A DNA stretch of 64,000 nt from positions 1 to 64,000 of the forward strand of contig CAJTFX010000019.1 of the NCBI GenBank assembly GCA_910575555.1, written 5' to 3'. Numbering within the stretch: position 1 is the first letter of the stretch; each line of letters begins with the position of its first letter. The notes under the pieces were generated by a model. It was not told the origin of the DNA. It worked only from the letters and a program-made list of their open reading frames with translations, and made no database searches. Position numbers and translations under genes: made by a program. The stretch comes from Lachnospiraceae bacterium. GTDB taxonomy: Bacteria > Bacillota > Clostridia > Lachnospirales > Lachnospiraceae. Positions 35,541 to 44,449 of the stretch are shown here, piece by piece.

Positions 35541-38357
35541 TTATGCTTCATCCCCCGGCAGTTTTAATAGTTCCGGCTCCTGGGGAAAACAGATTGTGAC
35601 TTTGAATAAATCTCCGTCCAGATAAATTTCAAAGGTTCCGTTCATCAGGGAAGTGAGGCTTTTTGCAATGGACAGCCCAAGGCCGCTGCCCTCTGTGCTC
35701 CTTGAAATATCTCCCCGGATAAACCGCTCCGTCAGTTCCTCCGCCTGAATATTCAGAGGATTTTCAGAAATATTTTTAATGGAAAACCTGACCTGGCTTC
35801 CGTCTGCTTCCATGTCCACATAAACCCTGGTAGATTCCATGGCATATTTTGCCACATTGCTGTAAACATTTTCCAATACCCGCCAGATCCGCCTGCCGTC
35901 TGCCAGAATCACCACTGCACCTCTGGGCAGCTTATTGACCACCGTAAGGTTTCTTGCTTCAAATCTTTCGTCAAACTCTCCTTCTGTCTGATGCACCAGT
36001 TCCACCAGATTAATCCGTTCCATTTCCAGTTTGATATTTCCTGAACTGACCTTGGACGCTTCCACCAGATCCTCCGTCAGCTGCTTCAACCTCTGGGATT
36101 TGCTGTCTAACACTGCAATATAGCCCTGTACCCGCTCATTCTGCAGATCTTCTCTTTTCAGCAAGTCCACATAATTGATAATGGAAGTCAGCGGCGTCTT
36201 AATGTCATGGGAAACATTGGTGATCAAATCCGTTTTCAGATGTTCATTCCTCACACTGTCATCCACCGCGTGAAACAGTCCGTCTCCGATGGTGTTTACC
36301 GCTTCCGCTACGCATTTGTTGTCTCCGCTTAAATCTTCCAGGGCAATTTTATATTCCAGATCCCCGCCGGAAATCCTGCGGATACCCTCGATGACTTTAT
36401 TGCGCTGCACGCCTTCCCGGATAATCAGCACCGCCTCTACACAGGAAAGCAGTAAAAAAGCCAATGTAAATACCATTGTCGTATTTTCATTGTATAAATC
36501 ACTATATAAGTAATTCAAAAGCCCGGACAACATTCCGAAGCAAATCACCAAATGGATTCCAAACAGAATCAGCATTTTGGAAGAGGATTTTCTGGTAATA
36601 AACAACAGTCCGATTCCCCGCACAAACCATCGGAGCATACTTCTCCTCCACAGAATTCCCGCGCGAATCCGCCGTACAAAACTCAGATAGAACATTGAAA
36701 AAACCGCCGCGCTGAAAAATGAGACGGCGCCGGACACCATCATAAGCCCTGCCAGTTCTTCGCTGCTGAACTGATAAAAAATCCATCCAAACATCAGAAA
36801 ACAGAAAATTCCGGCCAGAACCACCAGAACATACAAAATTTCCGTAGGCAGACGATCAAAGAGGTTCAGATGCACCTTCTCATCCCCGTCTCTTTTCCCT
36901 GCCGCCATGCTGAGATAAATCAGGCAGACCAGACAAATGAGAATACTGACCACCACTCCCATTAAGCTGATAAAAATCCAGGGCCGCATCCCGGTAAACT
37001 CATCTCTTGCCTTCTTAAATTCATCTTCGTTGGGATAAGAGGTATCCACACAGATAAACAAAACATTTCCCTTGCCTCCGTATTTTGGCTCCAGGAAACT
37101 GTAAAATACATCTTCCATCCCTTTGACATTTGTCTCCAGCCGAATGTCATTTTCCCGGTAATACACATATTTCCCTTTTTCTGCGCCATATTCGGCAAAT
37201 CCCATATTCAGCGGTTCCCGGATATTGGTATAGATGGCGTCTTCGCTTCCCCGGCTGAGCCAGTAAGAAACATTCGTTCCGTTCTCTGAAAGATTATACA
37301 GGTTCATGCATCTTTTATACTGGTTGATTTCCTCGCCAATATTGCTGAGCGTATATTCCAGCGCAGCATATGCATTGCACATCCGGTTCATGGAACACTC
37401 GCCCTTCATAAAACTTTCCCAGATGCCCCTGCCTCCTACCGGCAGATAATCTTCCACGATAAATTCATAATTTGAAACGATATTCATGTCCGGCATATCC
37501 ATGCTTTTCAATAGCAGAATCAGTTCCTCTCCATCCAAATCATATAATTTGCCGTTTCGGACTTTTCGGATAATTTTTTCCAGTGTTTTCTCTTCTTCCG
37601 CCTCTGTTTCGGCGTAATCTGTATCGGTCTCTGTTTCGGCGTAATCTGTATCGGTCTCTGTTTCAGCGTAATCTGTATCGGCCTCTTCCGAAAGCTCCTG
37701 GTTGGAGCTGACGGCTGTATCGGAAGATTTCCTTTCCTCCTGGATTCCCGTAACACTGTAAGATCCGCCGTAATAATGCTCTACATTCTGAACGATAATT
37801 TCCTGCAGCTCTGCGGTCATTTCTTCCAGAGAAGAGATTGTCTTTTCCCCGCTCAAAATAGAAACCCCGTCCCGGTATATATTCTGCTTTAAGTGGATTC
37901 CCTGGTCAATGGTGTATTCTGAAATAAAATCATAAGACGCCATCCGGTAATCCCGCGACCACTCGGACAAATCTCCCAGATAATACCGTAAACGGCTCTC
38001 ATCTTTGCTTTTTCCTGACCGGCCGGTGATTTCCTGATTATTGTAATAATTCCAGATGGACACTTCCTTTTCCGTATCATAGCTTCCGTCCGTTTCAAAT
38101 TTTTTCCTCAAATTGATAACATTCAGAATTTCTTCTGCTGAATTCTGGAATTTTGAGGAAAAATAACTGGAAGATTCGAACGATGCATTTCTCAAATCTC
38201 CAAAATCCAGAATATCTTTTTGAAACAGCACGGCCAGCATAATCACAGACAGCACCAGCGTCACGGAAAACACAAGCTGCGCTGCAGCTGCCAGAATTTT
38301 CAGGCCGGCAGAATATCGAGTCTTTGTCACTTTACCACCGCTTTCATTTCTTATCAT
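35541..38357 (-). CDS. Large multi-spanning sensor histidine kinase
   Basis: About 938 residues. A first membrane helix (~17-45) is followed by a ~430-residue extracellular region, then five more helices (~465-690), a linker, and the kinase core: HisKA VSHDIKTPLTSIINY, N-box NVYSNVAKYAM, G-box GSGLGLSIAKSL. The extracellular region contains three tandem copies of DTDYAETET (37602-37682). The ATG overlaps the regulator stop (TAATG), fixing the start; an in-frame extension to 38501 would overlap the regulator. Partner of the upstream OmpR-type regulator. The signal is unknown. Confidence 0.9.
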   Translation of the reverse strand: MIRNESGGKVTKTRYSAGLKILAAAAQLVFSVTLVLSVIMLAVLFQKDILDFGDLRNASFESSSYFSSKFQNSAEEILNVINLRKKFETDGSYDTEKEVSIWNYYNNQEITGRSGKSKDESRLRYYLGDLSEWSRDYRMASYDFISEYTIDQGIHLKQNIYRDGVSILSGEKTISSLEEMTAELQEIIVQNVEHYYGGSYSVTGIQEERKSSDTAVSSNQELSEEADTDYAETETDTDYAETETDTDYAETEAEEEKTLEKIIRKVRNGKLYDLDGEELILLLKSMDMPDMNIVSNYEFIVEDYLPVGGRGIWESFMKGECSMNRMCNAYAALEYTLSNIGEEINQYKRCMNLYNLSENGTNVSYWLSRGSEDAIYTNIREPLNMGFAEYGAEKGKYVYYRENDIRLETNVKGMEDVFYSFLEPKYGGKGNVLFICVDTSYPNEDEFKKARDEFTGMRPWIFISLMGVVVSILICLVCLIYLSMAAGKRDGDEKVHLNLFDRLPTEILYVLVVLAGIFCFLMFGWIFYQFSSEELAGLMMVSGAVSFFSAAVFSMFYLSFVRRIRAGILWRRSMLRWFVRGIGLLFITRKSSSKMLILFGIHLVICFGMLSGLLNYLYSDLYNENTTMVFTLAFLLLSCVEAVLIIREGVQRNKVIEGIRRISGGDLEYKIALEDLSGDNKCVAEAVNTIGDGLFHAVDDSVRNEHLKTDLITNVSHDIKTPLTSIINYVDLLKREDLQNERVQGYIAVLDSKSQRLKQLTEDLVEASKVSSGNIKLEMERINLVELVHQTEGEFDERFEARNLTVVNKLPRGAVVILADGRRIWRVLENVYSNVAKYAMESTRVYVDMEADGSQVRFSIKNISENPLNIQAEELTERFIRGDISRSTEGSGLGLSIAKSLTSLMNGTFEIYLDGDLFKVTICFPQEPELLKLPGDEA
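37602..37682. repeat. Three 27-bp tandem repeats inside the sensor kinase gene
   Basis: Units 37602-37628, 37629-37655 and 37656-37682 are in register with the reading frame and encode DTDYAETET three times, with only two base changes in the third unit. Copy-number change here would keep the frame. Confidence 0.9.
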
Positions 38358-39052
38358 TATTTTGATTTTTCTATTTTGTAGCCTACGCCCCAGACTACTT
38401 TCAGATATCTGGGTTCTTTGGGATTGATTTCTATTTTTTCCCTGATATGGCGGATATGCACTGCCACGGTATTGTCTGCGCCGATGGCGTCCTCGTTCCA
38501 TATACTTTCATATATCTGGTTAATAGAAAAAACTTTTCCCTGATTTTTCACCAACAGCAGCAGAATATTGTACTCAATGGGCGTAAGCTTCACCAACGCA
38601 TCGTCCACGGTAACTTCTTTCAGCTCGTCATTAATCATCAATCCGCCTACCTGATATACCCGCTTGCTGCTTTCTGCCGCATTGCCCAGCTGGGTGTAGC
38701 GGCGAAGCTGGGACTTGACCCTTGCCACCAGCTCCAGGGGATTAAAGGGCTTGGTTACATAATCGTCCGCGCCGATATTCAGCCCCAGGATCTTGTCCGC
38801 ATCTTCCGATTTGGCGGACAGAATGATGATGGGAATGCTGCTTTCCTCCCGAATCTTCAATGTTGCCCGGATACCGTCTAATCTTGGCATCATCACATCA
38901 ATAATCAGAAGGTGCACTTCGTTTTCCTTCAAAACCTGCAATGCCTGTTCCCCATCGTAGGCTTTCAAAATACGATACCCTTCCTGCTGCAGATAAATTT
39001 CAATAGCGTCCACAATTTCCCTGTCATCATCACAAACCAGAATACTTTTCAT
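38357..39052 (-). CDS. OmpR/PhoB family response regulator
   Basis: About 231 residues. Receiver domain with DDD acidic pocket (LVCDDDREI), acceptor Asp in LLIIDVMMPRLDG, and Lys in YVTKPFNP. The C-terminal winged helix has the family signature EYNILLLLVKNQGKVFS and GADNTVAVHIRHIREKIE. Start set at MKSILVC with GAGG 7 nt upstream; a GTG three codons earlier overlaps that site. Co-transcribed with the kinase, with which it overlaps. Confidence 0.95.
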   Translation of the reverse strand: MKSILVCDDDREIVDAIEIYLQQEGYRILKAYDGEQALQVLKENEVHLLIIDVMMPRLDGIRATLKIREESSIPIIILSAKSEDADKILGLNIGADDYVTKPFNPLELVARVKSQLRRYTQLGNAAESSKRVYQVGGLMINDELKEVTVDDALVKLTPIEYNILLLLVKNQGKVFSINQIYESIWNEDAIGADNTVAVHIRHIREKIEINPKEPRYLKVVWGVGYKIEKSK

Positions 39053-39092
39053 TTCCTTCACCTCGTTTTATCGTTGGAATTGCCGTCTGTTC

Positions 39093-39121
39093 ATTATAAC
39101 CTGAGGAAAGCCAGATGGCAA
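39093..39121 (-). promoter_or_regulatory. Promoter of the OmpR-type two-component operon
   Basis: TTGCCA (39121-39116) and TATAAT (39098-39093) are spaced by 17 nt on the minus strand, about 40 nt before the regulator start. The gap 39053-39410 holds this promoter and the divergent one at 39325-39354; I see nothing else in it. Confidence 0.7.
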
Positions 39122-39324
39122 TATTCCGGCGGACAATGTGCCAAAAATCTCCTGCCGCAGCGTATATAATGCTTCAGGTGAATGAGAATCTGTATTCAAA
39201 ACCCTCTCAGGAGTTATGTCCGGGCATCATTTTAATGACTACAGTATAGCAACTGAATGTTAAGTTATGGATGGGAAAATTATTAAGATTTTTTGAAATT
39301 AGGCCCGGGACGGTTTCCCACAGG

Positions 39325-39354
39325 TTGATGTATACTGGGGAAACATGTTATAAT
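39325..39354 (+). promoter_or_regulatory. Promoter of the Uma2-like gene
   Basis: TTGATG (39325-39330), 18-nt spacer, TATAAT (39349-39354) on the plus strand, about 57 nt upstream of the start. Confidence 0.65.
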
Positions 39355-39410
39355 ATTGTCATCACTCGGACGCACTGCAGAGAATTTTGTTTTTAGGAGG
39401 ATGTGATTAC

Positions 39411-39965
39411 ATGAGATTAGCAGAACAGGAACATAAACGAACAGAAAAAATAAACGGTGTACTCTATAACATGCCTCCTGCCCCTAACTTCCGTCATGGA
39501 ATTATCAGCAACAACATTAATAAACGGATATCCAATGGCTTAGAAAACAGCCTTTGTCTTGTATTTATGGGAAATCTGGATTTTAAATACCATCCGGATG
39601 AAAATGACGATTATTTATGCCCAGATCTTATGATTATTTGCGACCGAAAACAATTAAAGGGAAGTTCTTACAGCGGGCTTCCAAAATTCATTGCAGAAAT
39701 CTTAAGCCCCTCTACGGCAAAACGGGACAGAACAGAAAAAAAAGACATCTATGAAAAAGCCGGAGTTTCGGAATATTGGATCGTTTCACCTCAGGGTTCC
39801 ATGGAAATCTATTATCTGAGAGATGGAAACTATATGTTAGAACAGAGTTATATGCTTCAAAATGAACCGGACGAGGAAGAGTATAATGCAGAAACGGAAA
39901 TATGCCTGAGAGAATTCCCTCATATTACAATGACCTTGGGCGATATATTTTCCGGGTTGGAATAA
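39411..39965 (+). CDS. Uma2 family (DUF820) putative endonuclease
   Basis: About 184 residues. Has the PD-(D/E)XK-type core of the Uma2 family: Asp in LCPDLMIIC and Glu in FIAEILSPSTAKRDRTEKKDI, with the Lys-containing helix after it, and VSEYWIVSPQ. These proteins are common as multi-copy families in cyanobacteria and Firmicutes and their biological role is uncertain. Start at MRLAEQEH is set by AGGAGG 10 nt upstream; a frame opening at 39387 lies before that site. Isolated plus-strand gene with its own promoter and a long hairpin downstream. Confidence 0.85.
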   Translation: MRLAEQEHKRTEKINGVLYNMPPAPNFRHGIISNNINKRISNGLENSLCLVFMGNLDFKYHPDENDDYLCPDLMIICDRKQLKGSSYSGLPKFIAEILSPSTAKRDRTEKKDIYEKAGVSEYWIVSPQGSMEIYYLRDGNYMLEQSYMLQNEPDEEEYNAETEICLREFPHITMTLGDIFSGLE

Positions 39966-40085
39966 AGCAGCGTTAAATTACTGAAATATTCCAAAAAGTG
40001 TCATAATTTTCCCTTTTTAATTGTCATAATATTTGGAGTATGAATTCAGATAGATTTTTCAGCAAACACTGAAAAGGGTATAAAG

Positions 40086-40183
40086 GGGGCCGCCGGAGCA
40101 TGTAATTTACAAGCAATATAGATTGTGAAAACCAACCCTTCACAATCTATATTGCCAAAAATCTGCCATTTCCCGACGGCCCC
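40086..40183. terminator. Long two-part hairpin, possible bidirectional terminator or structured RNA
   Basis: Inner perfect stem of 17 bp (40113-40129 with 40139-40155, loop 9). Outer GC-rich stem of 11 bp with one mismatch (40086-40096 with 40173-40183). The segments between the stems do not pair. It lies between convergent genes: the Uma2-like stop at 39965 and the coiled-coil gene stop at 40235. No strong T-run follows on either strand, so a plain terminator is uncertain. Confidence 0.55.
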
Positions 40184-40234
40184 TTCTTTAGACTTTTACT
40201 CCTGCACCGCAAATGAATCTGCTTTGGTATATTC

Positions 40235-41317
40235 TCACTGCTTTCTCCCAAAAAGGAACCGTTTCTCCTTCTTCTCAGGCGCAGGGTTTTCCTCCCCTTC
40301 TTTCCACTTAAAATACTCAGCGTCCAAATCCACATGAATTTCCGGCGGAAGTTTTGGAATTTCTGCTGTTTCCATGGATAATTCCGGCCTGGAAGAAAGG
40401 GCCGAACCGCCTGTTTTTGCAGCATTTTCCATTTCCTGAATCTCAGATTCCACCATGGCTGCCAGACCTGCGCCGGCTTTTGCCAGAATATCGTCCAGTC
40501 CTTTCTCCCGCTCAGCCATCGTAGTTTCTCTTTTAACGGTTCGCTCAGAATCCAGGGACATATCTTCAATTTTCATCTGATTTCCCCGGTTTCTTTTGGC
40601 TCTCCGGCGCAGATTTTCTGCAAATTCTTTTCCGGTGATATGCGCCAGGCTGTCCGCTGCATCTGATTGGCTGTCCGCGCCCTGCTGATCTGATTCATAA
40701 CTTTTGCCGGTGCGCTCAAAGTAAGCCTGGTTAATTTTAATCTCCGGTTTCACAGCAGAGTAAGATTTTCCCTCGTTCTGAATCTTTTTCTCCTTCCGGC
40801 CTTCCAGCTCCATCTGGCGTTCTTTTTCCCGCTGTCGGTTCACCTCTTCAATCAGCTTCACATATTTGTCGGTATCAGCAAAATCCCGAAGCTGTCCGGT
40901 CAGCTCCAGCTGATTGTGTCTGACCCGGTCCCGCTGTTCTTCTATCTCCGTGTTCATTTTGCGGAAAATACTCTGAACCGCCTGGTTGGCATCATCCATA
41001 ATATAACAGATCCGGTTGATGGCGTCATCCGTATACATAATAGAAGCCGCATAAATATCGTCCGCATGTCTGCTTGCTTTCTGAAGTATTTCCTCTCCCC
41101 GCTTCTCACAGCGCCGTTGTGCTATCTCATGTTTTCTTGTGGTAATCTCATACTGATCCATCGCCTCATAGAAAGCAAGATTCAGCTGCTCTAACAATTC
41201 AAAAACAATCTGTTTTTCTACTATAATTTTCGTGCCGCTTCCCTCATAAGGCTCACTTTTGGAAAACAGCAGGTGTATGCTTTTTAAAATGCGCTCTATT
41301 TTGTCCTGTACACTCAT
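40235..41317 (-). CDS. Coiled-coil protein of unknown function
   Basis: 360 residues, soluble, no signal. Residues ~35-180 are long charged helices likely to form a coiled coil (QRRCEKRGEEILQKASRHAD, KLIEEVNRQREKERQMELE). The C-terminal half is probably disordered, ending KEKRFLFGRKQ. The opening helix with an early basic/hydrophobic patch recalls DivIVA-like scaffolds only in a general way; the DivIVA signature is not present. I do not recognise the family. AGGGGATG precedes the ATG. It stands alone between a promoter (41434-41462) and the hairpin at 40086-40183. Confidence 0.75.
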   Translation of the reverse strand: MSVQDKIERILKSIHLLFSKSEPYEGSGTKIIVEKQIVFELLEQLNLAFYEAMDQYEITTRKHEIAQRRCEKRGEEILQKASRHADDIYAASIMYTDDAINRICYIMDDANQAVQSIFRKMNTEIEEQRDRVRHNQLELTGQLRDFADTDKYVKLIEEVNRQREKERQMELEGRKEKKIQNEGKSYSAVKPEIKINQAYFERTGKSYESDQQGADSQSDAADSLAHITGKEFAENLRRRAKRNRGNQMKIEDMSLDSERTVKRETTMAEREKGLDDILAKAGAGLAAMVESEIQEMENAAKTGGSALSSRPELSMETAEIPKLPPEIHVDLDAEYFKWKEGEENPAPEKKEKRFLFGRKQ

Positions 41318-41433
41318 ATTTCATCCCCTGTTCTGCTGAAATGTATCTGAAACTTATACCCTGAAGCCAGTGAATCTGCCCCTGAACATAAAACCCTGTA
41401 TTCTTCGAAAATTTTTAGGACATACCTTTGTCA

Positions 41434-41462
41434 ATTTTACCAGAATTGCCTTATAGTTGCAA
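41434..41462 (-). promoter_or_regulatory. Promoter of the coiled-coil gene
   Basis: TTGCAA (41462-41457), 17-nt spacer, TAAAAT (41439-41434) on the minus strand, about 115 nt before the start. The remaining part of the gap 41318-41673 shows no clear gene or terminator. Confidence 0.55.
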
Positions 41463-41673
41463 GAAAAAATCTCTCTTACATTTTCCTTACAATCCGGCCG
41501 CTGGTCTTTTTTTCCAGACAAAAATATGATACACTCCCTGACAAAGAATTGACAGCTGCCCTCTTTGCAGGAGCTTTTGCCGGAATTTTCTTCGTCCCTG
41601 TTATATCATATGCAAGGGCCGTCCAAACATGACGGAAAAATGATTGAGGACAGGACTTCCTATAAAACGCCTG

Positions 41674-43092
41674 CTAAAACCGGAAATCCCTCTCCCCATT
41701 ATGGATATTCGCCAGGTAATCAATCACTTTCTCTTTTACTTTGGGGTTGGTGATAACATCCAGTTCTTTTTCAATCAGCTTATCTCCCAGTTCCCTGGTT
41801 TCAGGAGAAGCATAATCCTCCAGATATTCTTTTAAGGTCATCAGGGCATTGGGATGGCAGCAGTTTACAATCTGACCGCTTTTTAACAGTGTCATAAAGC
41901 GGTCTCCGGTTCTTCCTTCCCGGTAACATGCGGTGCAGAAACTGGGCACATAGTCCATTTCCATCAGCCATCTGACCACCTCATCCAGTGTACGGTTATC
42001 GCTGACGTCAAACTGCGCTGAATTTTCTTCCTCCGGTTCCGGCTCCACATAGCCTCCCACACTGGTTCTGGAAGCGCCGCTGATCTGGGAAATTCCAAGG
42101 TGCAGCACTTTTTCCCGGCAGGCTTTGCTCTCCCTTGTGGAAACGATCATTCCTGTATAGGGAACGGCAATCCGGATACATGCCACAATTTTTTCAAAAA
42201 TCTCATCCGAAATACCATTGTCAAACACATCCGGATCAATATCATCCGCCCGGCGCAGCCTGGGAACGCTGATGGTATGGGGGCCCACGCCTTTGCAGGC
42301 TTCCAAATGCTCTGCATGCATCAGAATTCCGGTGAAATCATAGCGGTAATTGTTCAGCCCGAATAAAACTCCCAGGCCCACGTCGTCAATTCCTCCTTCC
42401 ATCGCCCGATCCATTGCTTCGGTATGGTAAGCATAATCATGTTTCGGCCCTGTGGGATGCAGTTTTTCATAAGATTCTTTATGATAAGTTTCCTGAAACA
42501 AAATATAAGTGCCGATTCCCGCCTCTTTTAATTTCTGATAATTTTCCACCGTGGTGGCGGCAATATTTACATTTACCCGGCGGATTGCCCCGTTTTTGTG
42601 CTTAATGCCGTAAATGGTATGAATGCATTCCAGAATATACTCAATGGGATTGTTCACCGGATCTTCCCCTGCCTCCAGCGCAAGCCTTTTGTGCCCCATA
42701 TCCTGGAGAGCCATAACCTCTTTTACCACCTCTTCCTGAGTAAGCTTCTTTCTGGCAATATGCTTGTTTTTCAGGTGATAGGGACAGTACTCGCAGCCAT
42801 TAATGCAGTAATTGGACAGATACAGCGGCGCAAACATCACAATGCGGTTGCCGTAGAAATCCTTTTTGATCTGCTGCGCAAGGGCAAAGATTTCCTGATT
42901 GATATCCTCAAGCTCACAGTCCAGAAGCACAGCTGCTTCCCGGTGGGAAAGTCCTTTCCGAAGTCTTGCTTTTTCCAGAATCTGCTCTAACAATTCCCTG
43001 TTATTTTTGTTTTTCTGTGCATAAGCCAGAGATTCCAGAACCTCTTCATGGCTGATAAATTCCTCTGCTTTCGGTGACATTACGTTATACAT
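41674..43092 (-). CDS. hydG: [FeFe]-hydrogenase maturase HydG
   Basis: 472 residues. Radical-SAM enzyme that cleaves tyrosine to supply CO and cyanide to the [FeFe]-hydrogenase H-cluster. The radical-SAM motif is CINGCEYCPYH (CxxxCxxC). The C-terminal auxiliary-cluster motif CTACYREG followed by NCCHPNA separates HydG from the related thiamine enzyme ThiH. Overlaps the hydE stop by 13 nt; the ATG at 43092 has AAGGAGG 10 nt upstream, so it is preferred over the ATG at 43080. HydF and the hydrogenase are not in the window. Confidence 0.97.
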   Translation of the reverse strand: MYNVMSPKAEEFISHEEVLESLAYAQKNKNNRELLEQILEKARLRKGLSHREAAVLLDCELEDINQEIFALAQQIKKDFYGNRIVMFAPLYLSNYCINGCEYCPYHLKNKHIARKKLTQEEVVKEVMALQDMGHKRLALEAGEDPVNNPIEYILECIHTIYGIKHKNGAIRRVNVNIAATTVENYQKLKEAGIGTYILFQETYHKESYEKLHPTGPKHDYAYHTEAMDRAMEGGIDDVGLGVLFGLNNYRYDFTGILMHAEHLEACKGVGPHTISVPRLRRADDIDPDVFDNGISDEIFEKIVACIRIAVPYTGMIVSTRESKACREKVLHLGISQISGASRTSVGGYVEPEPEEENSAQFDVSDNRTLDEVVRWLMEMDYVPSFCTACYREGRTGDRFMTLLKSGQIVNCCHPNALMTLKEYLEDYASPETRELGDKLIEKELDVITNPKVKEKVIDYLANIHNGERDFRF

Positions 43093-44147
43093 AGTATTGA
43101 TTCCTCCTTATAATCGCCCCGGTCAGTGACCAGTTCATATCCAATCTGCTCCATTCTCCGGCTCAGACAGGCCCGGCATTCCGCCGCCTCATCGCCGGTA
43201 CAGATTTTATTGTCATACAGTTCATATTTTTTCCGCACGGAAGTGGGGGACAGGTTTGGCATAACCACGTTGGCCCCCGCCAGAATCCCTTTCTCCCTTC
43301 CTTTGGGATCGATGGTTCCCAATGCAGTGGTGGCCGGCAGCAGCAGCTTGGGCAGCATTACCCTGAGAAGCCCAATTAAAAACAGCGTCAGCTCCAGGGT
43401 TCCGGCCGCTTCCCCTGCAAAGGGGGTATCGTGATGGGGAACAAAAGGCCCGATTCCTGCCATATGAGGTTCCAGTTCACGGATAAACATCATATCCTCC
43501 GCCAACTGGACAGAGGTCTGCCCGGGACTTCCCACCATAAACCCGGTGCCTGTCTGAAAGCCGATTTCTTTCAGGCTGTACAAACACTTTTTCCGGTTTT
43601 CCAAAGACAGTTCCGGCGGGTGCAGTTTCCGGTAATGCTCCTTATCCGCCGTTTCATGACGAAGCAGATAACGGTCTGCCCCTGCCTGGAAAAATCCGAG
43701 ATAACTCTCATAGGAACGCTCGCCAATGGACAGGGTGAGCGCGCAATCCGGGTAATTTTTTTTGATTTTCCGGATCAGCTCTTCCATCTTTTCCTGGGTA
43801 AAGCTTCCGTCCTCGCCTCCCTGCAGCACAAAAGTCCGAAATCCAAGATCATATCCTGTTTTGCAGCATTCCATAATCTGAGCTTCTGTCAGCCGGTAAC
43901 GCTGGACGTTTCGGTTGCTCTTTCGGATACCGCAGTATCTGCAGTCATTTCTGCAGTAATTGGTAAATTCGATTAGTCCTCTGGTATAGATTTTATTTCC
44001 ATAATATTTCTGCTGCCATGTTCTGGCTTTTTCAAACAAATACTCTGCTGCATCAGGGCTGCGGCCCTCTAACAGTGTAATCCATTCTTCTCTGGCGAGC
44101 CGGGATTCAGCTTCCAGTTTGTCAATTAATTGTTTTATTTGCTTCAT
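43080..44147 (-). CDS. hydE: [FeFe]-hydrogenase maturase HydE
   Basis: About 355 residues. Radical-SAM protein of H-cluster assembly, working with HydG and HydF. The cluster motif is CRNDCRYCGIRKSN. Supporting stretches are YDLGFRTFVLQGGEDG, PHMAGIGPFVPHHDTPF and MPNLSPTSVRKKYELYDNK, typical of HydE. Start at MKQIKQLID is set by AGGAGGAG just upstream; 33 more codons lie in frame without a site. First gene of a hydE-hydG pair, with a leader and hairpin upstream. Confidence 0.96.
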   Translation of the reverse strand: MKQIKQLIDKLEAESRLAREEWITLLEGRSPDAAEYLFEKARTWQQKYYGNKIYTRGLIEFTNYCRNDCRYCGIRKSNRNVQRYRLTEAQIMECCKTGYDLGFRTFVLQGGEDGSFTQEKMEELIRKIKKNYPDCALTLSIGERSYESYLGFFQAGADRYLLRHETADKEHYRKLHPPELSLENRKKCLYSLKEIGFQTGTGFMVGSPGQTSVQLAEDMMFIRELEPHMAGIGPFVPHHDTPFAGEAAGTLELTLFLIGLLRVMLPKLLLPATTALGTIDPKGREKGILAGANVVMPNLSPTSVRKKYELYDNKICTGDEAAECRACLSRRMEQIGYELVTDRGDYKEESILCIT

Positions 44148-44449
44148 AGCTCCTCCTGGGGGAATTTTGGGATACGGACAGCAATTCAAAACTGTACTGT
44201 AAAAAACCCCTGCGCCAAAAGGCACAGGGGCAGAATATTCTCGCAATAATTTTGCTTGCAGGCTGCACCGTCCCCTTCAGGCTGTCCTTGTGGTCTGGTT
44301 TGCATATATATTTTTACACTGTCTAAACTATTTCCACCCAATATTACAGTAAACAGTTTATTTCGATACACAGGTGAAATCATTCCCCGGTTTGCAGTCA
44401 GAAGCTTCTTCCTGCTTACCTTCTCAGAATTTCCGTCCGTATCTCAATA
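44148..44449 (-). promoter_or_regulatory. hydE upstream region with possible attenuated leader
   Basis: About 300 nt without a gene between the 5'-nucleotidase stop and hydE. A weak promoter-like pair (TTGGGT, 17 nt, TGTAAA on the minus strand, about 44338-44310) would begin a ~170-nt leader. It contains a direct repeat CAGCCTG (on the minus strand near 44288 and 44269) and then the terminator hairpin at 44207-44230. I recognise no known riboswitch class. Confidence 0.35.
44207..44230 (-). terminator. Intrinsic terminator upstream of hydE
   Basis: 10-bp stem with one mismatch (44207-44216 with 44221-44230, AAAA/TTTT loop) followed on the minus strand by TTTTTT. It lies 60 nt before the hydE start, so it either ends the 5'-nucleotidase transcript or attenuates hydE-hydG. 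Confidence 0.8.

Noticed and set aside
41565-41753. Short plus-strand ORF at the hydG end
   Set aside because: No ribosome site and it overlaps hydG antisense.
44359-44374. 16-bp identity with the foldback element (229-244) upstream of hydE
   Set aside because: Only 16 bases match and the flanks do not; roughly what chance allows in a 64-kb window, so not called a second copy.
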